This document shows positions 56,237 through 64,000 of a stretch of 64,000 nt of DNA, piece after piece. Source of the DNA: Pseudomonas frederiksbergensis (GTDB taxonomy: Bacteria; Pseudomonadota; Gammaproteobacteria; Pseudomonadales; Pseudomonadaceae); the NCBI RefSeq assembly GCF_017114915.1, contig NZ_JAAUOE010000015.1, forward strand, positions 35,658-99,657, written 5' to 3'. Numbering within the stretch: position 1 is the first letter of the stretch; each line of letters opens with the position of its first letter. The position numbers and the translations under genes were made by a program. The notes beneath the pieces are model-generated. The model ran no database searches, had not been told where the DNA came from, and worked only from the letters and a program-made list of their open reading frames with translations.

Positions 56237-56794
56237 TCAATCCGGGCGCACAACGTGTCCGGTCGCCAAATCACGAATCACGCTCGGATTCTTGCGCCCA
56301 CCCAGATTGCCACCGAGCACCAGATCAACCTGCCCCCGGAAATACTGCTCCACGCGAATCCGCGTCCGTGCCGCCGGCCGCCCTTGAGGGTTGGCCGAGG
56401 TCGACACCAACGGGCCGACCACCGCACACAAGTCCCGCACCAGAGGGTGATCGCTGACCCGCAACGCCACTGTTTCATGTACACCGGTAATCCACTGGGG
56501 CAACAGGTTCTGATGCGGCACCAACCAAGTGTTGGGGCCCGGCCAGGTGCTGGCCATGCGGTCCATCCACAATTGCGGGAAGTCTTCGAAGAGGAAGTCG
56601 AACTGACGAATATTGTCGGCCACCAGAATCAGGCCCTTATCCACAGACCGCCCCTTGATTAGCAACAGACGATCCACCGCCTCTTCGTTCCACGGGTCGC
56701 AACCCAGGCCCCAGACAGCTTCGGTTGGGTAGGCAATCACCGCCCCGGCGCGAATTTCTCGTGCGGCTTGTTGCACACGCCAACTGTTAACCAT
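56237..56794 (-). CDS. tsaC: Threonylcarbamoyl-AMP synthase TsaC (YrdC)
   Basis: First enzyme of the t6A37 tRNA modification, using threonine, bicarbonate and ATP. The 185 residues include [37 protein letters not shown], the [11 protein letters not shown] loop and [14 protein letters not shown]. The gene order tsaC-dprA-LysM-def is a conserved block; dprA starts upstream on the same strand. Confidence 0.95.
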   Translation of the reverse strand: MVNSWRVQQAAREIRAGAVIAYPTEAVWGLGCDPWNEEAVDRLLLIKGRSVDKGLILVADNIRQFDFLFEDFPQLWMDRMASTWPGPNTWLVPHQNLLPQWITGVHETVALRVSDHPLVRDLCAVVGPLVSTSANPQGRPAARTRIRVEQYFRGQVDLVLGGNLGGRKNPSVIRDLATGHVVRPD

Positions 56795-56848
56795 GAAAAA
56801 CTCTCCGGAATAAGGCTCTACGCAGTTTACCGATCTTCCTTATAAAAC

Positions 56849-57955
56849 CTAGTTTACCCGCGCAAACCATCGGCCGCTTTCGCAGACCGCCCGGCCGTCC
56901 ATTTCCAGTTCAGTCAACGCTGCCAGCACTTTCGACAAGGCCCAGCCGCTGCTGACCGCCAAGGCTTCACTGGTATGGGGCGCCGCGTGGAGCAATCTGA
57001 GCAGCGGATGAGTCACTGTCGCCAGCGGCGCCTCTGTGGATAACGGCAGCCGTTGCCAGCCGCGCAAGGCCTCAAGGATGTGCTCGATGGTTTCCACCAG
57101 CACCGCACCGTCGCGGATCAGCTGATGACAACCCTTTGCGCCAGGGTGGTGGATCGATCCTGGAATCGCATACACCTCGCGCCCCTGTTCCGCCGCCAGC
57201 CTCGCGGTGATCAACGAACCACTGGCAACACTTGCCTCGACCACCAGCACGCCGAGAGACAAACCGCTGATGATTCGATTGCGCCGGGGGAAATTGCCGG
57301 GGGAAGGGCCGGCATCCAGCGGGAACTCCGAAAGTACCGCGCTTCCCGAAGCGATCATGGCGTCCGCCAGTCGTCGATTGCGCTGTGGATAAAAATTTTC
57401 CAGCCCCGTGCCAAGCACCCCGACCGTCTGCCCGCCAACGTCCAGGGCCGCCTGATGCGCGGCAGCATCGATGCCCAGGGCCAGACCGCTGGTGATGACA
57501 AAACCGGCGCCGGCCAGACTGCGGGAAAACGCGGCGGCGGTGTCCATGCCCGGTCGCGACGCGCGACGGCTGCCGACCATCGCCAACTGCGGTTTTTCCA
57601 GAATGCCTGGATCCCCCGCGGCGAATAACAGCGGTGGCGCATCACTGATTTGTGCCAGCAGCGCAGGGTAGTCAGGTTGGTCCCACATCAGTAAATGCTG
57701 GCCTTGGCCCTCTAACCAGGCCAATGCATGGCTGGCACCCTCACGGATTTCACTGGCGCGCCGGGCCTGCGCGCAAGCGAAGGGCAGACCCAACGCACGC
57801 CAGGCGCTGGCCGGGGCACTGATGGCTTTGGAAGCAGAACCAAAAGCCTCAAGCAACTTCTTGAAACGTGCAGGACCGAGTTCCGGCAAACGGTGCAGGC
57901 GTAAACGGGCTTCCAGTTCCGCAGGGGAAACGGACGTACAGGCAGACAGCGACAT
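56849..57955 (-). CDS. dprA: DNA processing protein DprA (Smf)
   Basis: Protects incoming single-stranded DNA and loads RecA in transformable bacteria; it is present in most bacteria. The 368-residue protein has an N-terminal SAM-like helical domain, a Rossmann domain with MVGSRRASRPGMD, SGLALGIDAAAHQAAL, FPRRNRIISGLS and SGSLITARLAAEQGREVYAIPG, and a C-terminal winged helix. Uptake genes are not present here, so competence is not implied. Confidence 0.94.
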   Translation of the reverse strand: MSLSACTSVSPAELEARLRLHRLPELGPARFKKLLEAFGSASKAISAPASAWRALGLPFACAQARRASEIREGASHALAWLEGQGQHLLMWDQPDYPALLAQISDAPPLLFAAGDPGILEKPQLAMVGSRRASRPGMDTAAAFSRSLAGAGFVITSGLALGIDAAAHQAALDVGGQTVGVLGTGLENFYPQRNRRLADAMIASGSAVLSEFPLDAGPSPGNFPRRNRIISGLSLGVLVVEASVASGSLITARLAAEQGREVYAIPGSIHHPGAKGCHQLIRDGAVLVETIEHILEALRGWQRLPLSTEAPLATVTHPLLRLLHAAPHTSEALAVSSGWALSKVLAALTELEMDGRAVCESGRWFARVN

Positions 57956-58036
57956 GGATCATCCTTGATCGTTATAAAGTCCCTTCGAATAGGGAATAAG
58001 CTGTGGATAACTCTGTTGGTAACTTGTGGAGCAGGT

Positions 58037-59062
58037 TTAAGGATTTCGCACCTTGTCCATCACGGCCAGGGAGCGCGATGCGTTAAGGACCAGCCCATAG
58101 CTGAGCTTGTCGTAGGTGCGGAAAACCATCAGCAGCCCAGCCCGTTCGTCGGGGATTTTCAAGGGCTGACCGGTGATCCGGTCACGCACGGTTTCGCCGG
58201 TTTTCATCACCACCAGTACATTGCCCTCGGCCAGGCCATCGCGCTGCCCCTTGTTCAGTGTGACAACATCCAGTGCGCCAATCTGTGTGACCCCACGCGG
58301 CACATCGATGATCAGGCCGTTGATGTCGGTGGTTGGCGCACTGGGCATGAAGGTCGAATTGATCGAGCGTTCTTCACTGCTGAACAGCCGGTCGCCGAGT
58401 CGCACTTCCTGCGTTGTACGTTGCAGGGCCAGGGTGGCGACGTCGCCTTCAGTGGCAATGATCTCGCCGCCGCCGATGTCGTCGGCGTTGATCCCCAGAA
58501 ACTCCTTGCTCTGCGGATCGGTGTAGACCTTGCCCTGACGGAAGATGCCGTACATCGGTTGTGCCGAGTCGAAATGGCCACGGGCGAATATTCGATCACC
58601 GGTGCCGCTGAGCACCCGTTCCGCATCGCCGGCGACAATGTAGGGCGCCTTATCGAAATCCTCGACCTTGTTGACGATGCGATTGCTCAGCAGAAAGCTG
58701 TTGATCGATTTCAGCGCAATGCTCGGGATGGCGTCGGCCACCGGCGAGCTGCGAATGCGTGGCGACAGCTTGATGGTGCCCCGGGAAGCGCCGCGAGTGA
58801 GGGTCAGGCGCGGCTGACCGTTGACGTAGACCAGCGACAGCGTATCGCCGGGATAGATGAGATTGGGGTTGTCGATCTGTGGATTGGCCTGCCACAGCTG
58901 CGGCCACTGCCACGGCTCACGCAGGTATTTGGCGGAAATGTCCCAGAGTGTGTCCCCTGCCACCACGGTGTATTGCTGTGGAAAACCTTCCCTGAGTTGC
59001 ACTTGCCCGTGCGCAAAACCGGCCGAGGCCAGAAGGAGCAAGGCGAGTAGTGATTTCCTCAT
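58037..59062 (-). CDS. LysM-domain protein of unknown function
   Basis: A 341-residue secreted protein: signal peptide ending AHG-Q, one LysM domain ([19 protein letters not shown], about residues 29-75, with [23 protein letters not shown]), then a larger conserved region. It probably binds peptidoglycan. The position between dprA and def is conserved in pseudomonads. The start [11 protein letters not shown] at 59062 gives a proper signal peptide. Confidence 0.88.
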   Translation of the reverse strand: MRKSLLALLLLASAGFAHGQVQLREGFPQQYTVVAGDTLWDISAKYLREPWQWPQLWQANPQIDNPNLIYPGDTLSLVYVNGQPRLTLTRGASRGTIKLSPRIRSSPVADAIPSIALKSINSFLLSNRIVNKVEDFDKAPYIVAGDAERVLSGTGDRIFARGHFDSAQPMYGIFRQGKVYTDPQSKEFLGINADDIGGGEIIATEGDVATLALQRTTQEVRLGDRLFSSEERSINSTFMPSAPTTDINGLIIDVPRGVTQIGALDVVTLNKGQRDGLAEGNVLVVMKTGETVRDRITGQPLKIPDERAGLLMVFRTYDKLSYGLVLNASRSLAVMDKVRNP

Positions 59063-59230
59063 GCGGTGAATCCCTTTATTATGTACGTTCGCGTGAAACG
59101 CCAGAGCCCTCGTGGCTCGCTTCCTGCTCATTTTGAAAAGCCGGAAGCTACGTTCACAACGGTAGCCTGCATCTTCGGACCCGCCAGGCCATCGACCCGA
59201 CTTTACCTCACACGTGCAGCAATTAAGCTT

Positions 59231-59737
59231 ATGGCCATTTTAGACATCCTCGAATTCCCTGATTCGCGCCTGCGCACTATCGCCAAACCAGTGGCCGTAG
59301 TGGACGACGAAGTGCGTCAGTTGGTCGATGACATGTTTGAAACAATGTATGAAGCGCCAGGCATCGGCCTCGCCGCTACCCAGGTCAACGTGCACAAACG
59401 TATCGTCGTGATGGACCTCTCCGAAGACCGCAGCGAACCGCGGGTGTTCATTAACCCCGAGTTCGAAACCCTGACCGATGAGATGGGCCAATATCAGGAA
59501 GGCTGCCTCTCGGTACCGGGCTTCTACGAAAACGTCGATCGCCCGCAAAAGGTCAAGATCAAGGCCCTGGACCGTGACGGCCAGCCTTACGAACTGATCG
59601 CCGAAGGCCTGCTCGCCGTGTGCATCCAGCATGAATGCGACCACCTGAACGGCAAGTTGTTCGTCGATTACCTGTCCACGCTCAAACGCGACCGGATCAA
59701 GAAGAAACTGGAAAAGCTCCATCGCCAGAACGCTTGA
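59231..59737 (+). CDS. def: Peptide deformylase
   Basis: Removes the formyl group from the first methionine of new proteins. The 168 residues carry all three motifs: [17 protein letters not shown] with the metal-binding Cys, and HECDHLNG with the two metal His. ATG 59231 is used; the frame is open upstream, but [11 protein letters not shown] is the family start. It is paired with fmt, which adds the formyl group to Met-tRNA. Confidence 0.97.
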   Translation: MAILDILEFPDSRLRTIAKPVAVVDDEVRQLVDDMFETMYEAPGIGLAATQVNVHKRIVVMDLSEDRSEPRVFINPEFETLTDEMGQYQEGCLSVPGFYENVDRPQKVKIKALDRDGQPYELIAEGLLAVCIQHECDHLNGKLFVDYLSTLKRDRIKKKLEKLHRQNA

Positions 59738-59748
59738 TGCCCTTCTTT

Positions 59749-59776
59749 CAAAGGCTTGCTGCGGCAAGCCTTTTTC
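59749..59776 (+). terminator. Hairpin with T-run between def and fmt
   Basis: AAAGGCTTGC-TGC-GGCAAGCCTTTTT forms a strong terminator, so fmt may partly depend on its own promoter or on read-through. Confidence 0.75.
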
Positions 59777-59807
59777 GTTTCAAGATGCTTTGCAATTGAG
59801 AGCTTCC

Positions 59808-60767
59808 ATGACTGAGCCACTGCGCATTGTCTTTGCCGGCACCCCGGAATTCGCCGCCGAACACCTCAAGGCCCTGCTGGGCAGTCCATACGAGATCGTT
59901 GCGGTCTACACCCAACCGGACCGTCCGGCAGGCCGTGGGCAGAAGCTGATGCCGAGCCCGGTCAAGCAGTTGGCATTGGAAAACAATATCCCGGTGTTGC
60001 AGCCGCCAACCCTGCGCAACGAAGACGCTCAGGCGGAACTGGCCGCGCTGCAACCGGATTTGATGGTGGTGGTCGCCTACGGCCTGATCCTGCCGCAAGT
60101 GGTGCTGGATATTCCGCGCCTGGGCTGCATCAACAGTCACGCGTCCTTGCTGCCGCGCTGGCGCGGTGCGGCGCCGATCCAGCGTGCCGTTGAAGCGGGC
60201 GACAATGAAAGCGGCGTGACGGTGATGCGCATGGAAGCCGGCCTCGATACCGGGCCGATGCTGCTCAAGGTCATCACGCCGATCAGCGCCGAAGACACTG
60301 GCGGTAGCCTCCACGATCGCCTCGCGGAAATGGGCCCACCGGCCGTGGTTCAGGCGATTGCCGGCCTGGCTGCGGGCACTCTGCAAGGCGAAGTGCAGGA
60401 CGACAGCCTCGCCACCTATGCACACAAATTGAACAAGGACGAAGCGCGCATCGACTGGAACCGCCCGGCGGTTGAGCTGGAGCGTCTGGTTCGCGCCTTC
60501 AATCCCTGGCCGATCTGCCACAGCACGCTGAACGGCGAAGCGCTGAAAGTGTTGGCCGCAAGCCTGGCCGAAGGGCAGGGCGCGCCGGGTGAAATCCTCA
60601 GCGCCAGCAAGGACGGCTTGATCGTCGCCTGCGGTGAACAGGCGTTGTGTCTGACCCGTCTGCAATTACCCGGCGGCAAAGCACTGAACTTCAGCGACTT
60701 GTTCAACAGCCGTCGTGAGAAATTCGCCGTTGGCACCGTCCTCGGTCAAACGGCGGATACTCAATGA
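59808..60767 (+). CDS. fmt: Methionyl-tRNA formyltransferase
   Basis: Formylates initiator Met-tRNA using 10-formyl-THF. The 319 residues show [12 protein letters not shown], the family segment [21 protein letters not shown] with the catalytic Asn/His, and [10 protein letters not shown]. The C-terminal OB-like domain begins near residue 207. ATG 59808 with GAGAGC upstream is preferred over an earlier in-frame start. Overlaps rsmB by four bases. Confidence 0.96.
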   Translation: MTEPLRIVFAGTPEFAAEHLKALLGSPYEIVAVYTQPDRPAGRGQKLMPSPVKQLALENNIPVLQPPTLRNEDAQAELAALQPDLMVVVAYGLILPQVVLDIPRLGCINSHASLLPRWRGAAPIQRAVEAGDNESGVTVMRMEAGLDTGPMLLKVITPISAEDTGGSLHDRLAEMGPPAVVQAIAGLAAGTLQGEVQDDSLATYAHKLNKDEARIDWNRPAVELERLVRAFNPWPICHSTLNGEALKVLAASLAEGQGAPGEILSASKDGLIVACGEQALCLTRLQLPGGKALNFSDLFNSRREKFAVGTVLGQTADTQ

Positions 60768-62074
60768 ATCCACGTCTGGCCGCCGCCAAGGCACTGGCTG
60801 CAGTTCTTAACGGAAAAGCCTCACTCAACAGTTCTCTGCCGACGCAAATGGACAAGGTCGAAGACCGTGATCGCGGCTTCACTCAGGACCTGGCATTCGG
60901 CACGGCTCGCTGGCAGCCGCGTTTGTCGGCGCTGGCGGCCAAATTGCTGCAAAAGCCATTCAAGGCAGCGGATGCCGATGTCGAGGCGCTGTTGCTGGTG
61001 GGGCTTTATCAACTGCTCTATACCCGCGTCCCGCCCCACGCCGCCATTGGCGAAACCGTCGGTTGCGCCGACAAACTGAAAAAGCCATGGGCCAAAGCCT
61101 TGCTCAACGCCGTACTGCGCCGCGCCCAACGGGAAAGCGAAGCACTACTGGCCGGGTTGGAACACGATCCCGTGGTGCGCACTGCCCACCCACGCTGGCT
61201 GCAAAAATCCCTCAAGGCCTTCTGGCCTGAGCAGTGGGAAGCCATTTGCGCGGCAAACAACGCTCACCCGCCGATGATTCTGCGGGTCAACCGTCGTCAT
61301 CACACTCGCGACGCTTACCTCGGCTTGCTGAGCGACGCCGGCGTAGCCGCCAAACCCTGCGTTTACAGCCGCGACGGCATCATCCTCGACGCGGCCGCCG
61401 ACGTGCGCAGCCTGCCGGGTTTCGCCGAAGGCTGGATCAGCGTGCAGGACGAAGCCGCGCAACTGGCCGCCGATCTGCTGGACCTGGCGCCGGGTCAACG
61501 GGTGCTGGACGCCTGCTGCGCACCGGGCGGTAAAACCTGCCACATCCTTGAGGCCGAGCCCAAACTGGCCGGCGTGGTGGCCGTGGATCTGGAAGCCAAG
61601 CGTCTGGTGCGGGTGCGGGAAAACCTCGCACGCCTGGGCCTGAGCGCCGAACTGATCGCCGCCGACGGTCGCGACACCGCCACCTGGTGGGACGGCAAGC
61701 CATTCCAGCGCATTCTGCTGGACGCGCCCTGCTCGGCCACCGGCGTGATCCGCCGTCACCCGGATATCAAACTGACCCGCCAACCGGACGACATCGCCGC
61801 ACTGGCGGTGCTTCAGGGCGAGCTGCTCGACGCCATGTGGATAACTCTGGAAGTGGGCGGCATTCTGCTTTACGCCACCTGTTCCACGCTGCCGACCGAA
61901 AACACCGAAGTCATCGAAGCGTTCCTCGCCCGCACGCCGGGCGCCCGTGAACTGGACCTCGCCACGACGGCCGGCATCAAGCAGCCCCATGGTCGCCAGT
62001 TGCTGGCCCAGGAAGGCGGCCACGACGGGTTCTACTACGCCAAGCTGATCAAGATTGCCGCCGCGCGCGGTTAA
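60764..62074 (+). CDS. rsmB: 16S rRNA m5C967 methyltransferase RsmB
   Basis: Methylates C967 of 16S rRNA. The 436 residues have an N-terminal NusB-like RNA-binding domain (about 1-140) and the methyltransferase with [32 protein letters not shown] (catalytic Cys) and [16 protein letters not shown]. Coupled to fmt by an ATGA overlap; trkA follows 22 bases on. Confidence 0.96.
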   Translation: MNPRLAAAKALAAVLNGKASLNSSLPTQMDKVEDRDRGFTQDLAFGTARWQPRLSALAAKLLQKPFKAADADVEALLLVGLYQLLYTRVPPHAAIGETVGCADKLKKPWAKALLNAVLRRAQRESEALLAGLEHDPVVRTAHPRWLQKSLKAFWPEQWEAICAANNAHPPMILRVNRRHHTRDAYLGLLSDAGVAAKPCVYSRDGIILDAAADVRSLPGFAEGWISVQDEAAQLAADLLDLAPGQRVLDACCAPGGKTCHILEAEPKLAGVVAVDLEAKRLVRVRENLARLGLSAELIAADGRDTATWWDGKPFQRILLDAPCSATGVIRRHPDIKLTRQPDDIAALAVLQGELLDAMWITLEVGGILLYATCSTLPTENTEVIEAFLARTPGARELDLATTAGIKQPHGRQLLAQEGGHDGFYYAKLIKIAAARG

Positions 62075-62096
62075 CCGGGTTTAAGGGAGTGACTGG

Positions 62097-63470
62097 ATGA
62101 AAATCATCATCCTGGGCGCAGGGCAGGTCGGCGGTTCGCTGGCAGAACACTTGGCCAGCGAGGCCAATGACATCACCGTGGTCGACACCGATGGCGAACG
62201 CCTGCGTGACCTTGGCGACCGACTGGACATCCGCACCGTGCAGGGCCGCGGCTCACTGCCGACCATACTGCGACAGGCCGGTGCCGACGACGCTGACATG
62301 CTGGTGGCGGTGACCAACAGTGACGAAACCAACATGGTGGCCTGTCAGGTCGCCCACACGTTGTTTCACACGCCGACCAAGATCGCCCGGGTCCGCGAAG
62401 CCGCGTACCTGACCCGTACCGAACTGTTCGATAACGAAGCGATTCCGGTCGACGTGCTGATCAGTCCGGAGCAAGTCGTTACCAACTACATCAAGCGTTT
62501 GATCCAGCATCCAGGCGCGTTGCAGGTGATCGACTTCGCCGAAGGCAAGGCGCAACTGGTGGCGGTCAAGGCGTACTACGGCGGGCCGCTGGTGGGCCAG
62601 CAACTAAGGCAGTTGCGCGAACACATGCCGAATGTCGAAACCCGTGTGGCGGCGATTTTCCGTCGTGACCGGCCGATCCTGCCCCAGGGCGATACGGTGA
62701 TCGAAGCCGACGACGAAGTGTTTTTCATCGCCGCCAAAGCGAATATTCGCGCGGTGATGAGCGAAATGCGCCGCCTCGATGAAAGCTACAAACGCATCGT
62801 CATCGCCGGTGGCGGGCAGATCGGTGAACGCCTGGCCGAGGCCATCGAAAGCCGTTATCAAGTGAAGATCATCGAGATGAACCCGGCCCGCTGCCGCTAC
62901 CTCTCGGACAACCTCGACAGTACCGTGGTGTTGCAGGGCAGCGCTTCGGACCGGGATCTGCTGCTGGAAGAAAACATCGCCGACGCCGATATTTTCCTGG
63001 CCCTGACCAACGACGACGAAGCCAACATCATGTCGTCGCTGCTGGCCAAGCGCCTGGGTGCGAAGAAGGTGATGACGATCATCAACAACCCGGCCTACGT
63101 CGACCTGATCCAGGGCGGCGATATCGACATCGCCATCAGCCCGCAACTGGCGACCATCGGCACCTTGCTGGCTCACGTGCGGCGCGGTGATATCGTCAGC
63201 GTGCACTCATTGCGCCGGGGCGCGGCGGAAGCCATCGAGGCGATTGCCCACGGTGATGCGAAGTCGAGCAAGGTGATCGGCAAGGCCATCGAAAACATCG
63301 GCCTGCCGCCGGGCACCACCATCGGCGCGATCATCCGCGACGAAGAGGTGATCATCGCCCACGACGACACCGTGATCGAAGCCGGCGACCATGTGATTCT
63401 GTTCCTTGTGGATAAAAAGCATATTCGGGATGTGGAGAAGCTGTTTCATGTGGGGCTGAGCTTCTTCTGA
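62097..63470 (+). CDS. trkA: Trk potassium transporter peripheral subunit TrkA
   Basis: Cytoplasmic NAD-binding gate of the Trk K+ uptake system. The 457 residues hold two RCK units. The first starts [16 protein letters not shown] and the second [16 protein letters not shown]; each is followed by an RCK_C domain. AGGGAG lies before the ATG. The membrane subunit TrkH is not in the window. Confidence 0.96.
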   Translation: MKIIILGAGQVGGSLAEHLASEANDITVVDTDGERLRDLGDRLDIRTVQGRGSLPTILRQAGADDADMLVAVTNSDETNMVACQVAHTLFHTPTKIARVREAAYLTRTELFDNEAIPVDVLISPEQVVTNYIKRLIQHPGALQVIDFAEGKAQLVAVKAYYGGPLVGQQLRQLREHMPNVETRVAAIFRRDRPILPQGDTVIEADDEVFFIAAKANIRAVMSEMRRLDESYKRIVIAGGGQIGERLAEAIESRYQVKIIEMNPARCRYLSDNLDSTVVLQGSASDRDLLLEENIADADIFLALTNDDEANIMSSLLAKRLGAKKVMTIINNPAYVDLIQGGDIDIAISPQLATIGTLLAHVRRGDIVSVHSLRRGAAEAIEAIAHGDAKSSKVIGKAIENIGLPPGTTIGAIIRDEEVIIAHDDTVIEAGDHVILFLVDKKHIRDVEKLFHVGLSFF

Positions 63471-63586
63471 TGATCGTTCCCACGCTCTGCGTGGGAAGGC
63501 CTCAACGGACGCTCCGCGTTCGGCTTTGAATGGGACGCAGAGCGTCCCGGGCTGCATTCCCACGCAGAGCGTGGGGAACGATCACT
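63471..63586. repeat. REP cluster (GATCGTTCCCACGC family)
   Basis: TGATCGTTCCCACGCTCTGCGTGGGAA at the left, two inner GACGCTCCGCGTTCG/GGGACGCAGAGCGTCCC hairpins, and the inverted end CCCACGCAGAGCGTGGGGAACGATCA. It starts on the first base after the trkA stop codon. Confidence 0.85.
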
Positions 63587-63602
63587 GACGGAGGAAGTAC
63601 CG

Positions 63603-63917
63603 ATGATCGAATCCCTGGAAAAAATGCTCGCCAAGGGTGTGGATAACTCATTGCTGCGCTTCGGCCTGGGCAAGGGTTATCTGGATCTTGGGGAGAATGC
63701 CAAGGCTGCCGAGCATTTCCAACGCTGCGTCGAGTTCGATCCGAAGTATTCGGCGGCCTGGAAGCTCTTGGGCAAGGCTCATCTGGCGCTGGCGGATTAC
63801 GCTGCGGCGCGGCAGGCCTGGGAACAGGGCCTGGAAGCCGCCCGCGTCCATGGCGACAAGCAGGCGGAGAAGGAGATGACGGTGTTTCTGAAGAAACTGG
63901 AGCGTCAGGCGCACTGA
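63603..63917 (+). CDS. Tetratricopeptide-repeat protein
   Basis: A 104-residue soluble protein with about two and a half TPR units: LLRFGLGKGYLDLGENAKAAEHFQRCVEFDP, AAWKLLGKAHLALADYAAARQAWEQGLEAA, and a C-terminal capping helix KEMTVFLKKLERQ. GGAGG lies ahead of the ATG. It probably acts as a protein-binding adaptor; the partner is unknown. The gene is found beside trkA in pseudomonads. Confidence 0.85.
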   Translation: MIESLEKMLAKGVDNSLLRFGLGKGYLDLGENAKAAEHFQRCVEFDPKYSAAWKLLGKAHLALADYAAARQAWEQGLEAARVHGDKQAEKEMTVFLKKLERQAH

Positions 63918-63927
63918 TCCCAAGATC

Positions 63928-64000
63928 AAAAGATCGCAGCCTGCGGCAGCTCCTACGGGATGTATGCCGCGCCCTTGTAGGAGCTGGCGAAGCCTGCGAT
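63928..64000. repeat. REP palindrome cut by the window edge
   Basis: CAAAAGATCGCAGCCTGCGGC and CAGCTCCTACGGG, then inverted GTAGGAGCTGGCGAAGCCTGCGAT running off the end. Same family as 8426-8488. Confidence 0.75.

Overview
The window is a GC-rich stretch of chromosome from a Pseudomonas of the fluorescens type. This rests on dense overlapping operons, fluorescens-style REP repeats in many intergenic gaps, and a gene order that matches, from memory, several blocks of the P. aeruginosa chromosome lying close to the replication origin. No rRNA, tRNA or CRISPR array was seen, and neither dnaA nor oriC is inside the window.

Layout. 0-5.6 kb: end of an aa3-type cytochrome c oxidase operon (Cox11, subunit III, SURF1, a SCO-like thiol protein, heme A and heme O synthases, SCO1). 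5.7-8.3 kb: methionine ABC importer metNIQ. 8.5-12.3 kb: a lipoprotein, then znuB-znuC-zur facing znuA (zinc uptake). 12.3-17.4 kb: homoserine kinase, DUF2782, polA, a small RNA in the ErsA position and engB. 17.6-19.4 kb: cytochromes c5 and c4, and DsbA. 19.4-24.8 kb: an endonuclease-fold protein, a GGDEF diguanylate cyclase, the amidase AmpDh2 and an EAL phosphodiesterase. 24.9-29.7 kb: kinB-algB facing a small membrane-protein operon with a candidate sigma-54 promoter, followed by a highly structured non-coding stretch. 29.7-40.4 kb: GltP, an SpmA/SpmB-like carrier, an MCE lipid transporter, an M16 peptidase and a Na/Pi carrier.

40.6-43.9 kb is the one clear accessory island. It is AT-richer than its surroundings, bounded by IS4-type ends, and holds an apparently 5'-truncated S-type bacteriocin gene with an unfamiliar killing domain, its small immunity-position gene, and a decayed IS4-family element. 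A repeat-protein gene is truncated at the same junction.

43.9-53.2 kb: TerC, a citrate-metal carrier behind a proline-rich leader peptide, small enzymes, and a choline-O-sulfate cluster (LysR regulator, choline sulfatase, choline-binding protein, SulP carrier). 53.2-64 kb: the conserved housekeeping run aroE, hemF, qor, tsaC, dprA, LysM protein, def, fmt, rsmB, trkA and a TPR protein.

Best leads: the truncated bacteriocin/immunity cassette between IS4 ends; a run of RNA hairpins with GGA loops at 28.99-29.22 kb; a sigma-54 promoter with upstream dyads opposite algB; the PP-containing leader peptide before the citrate carrier; an AlgU-type promoter placed to give a 132-nt ErsA; and loss of the first catalytic Asp of the PolA proofreading site.
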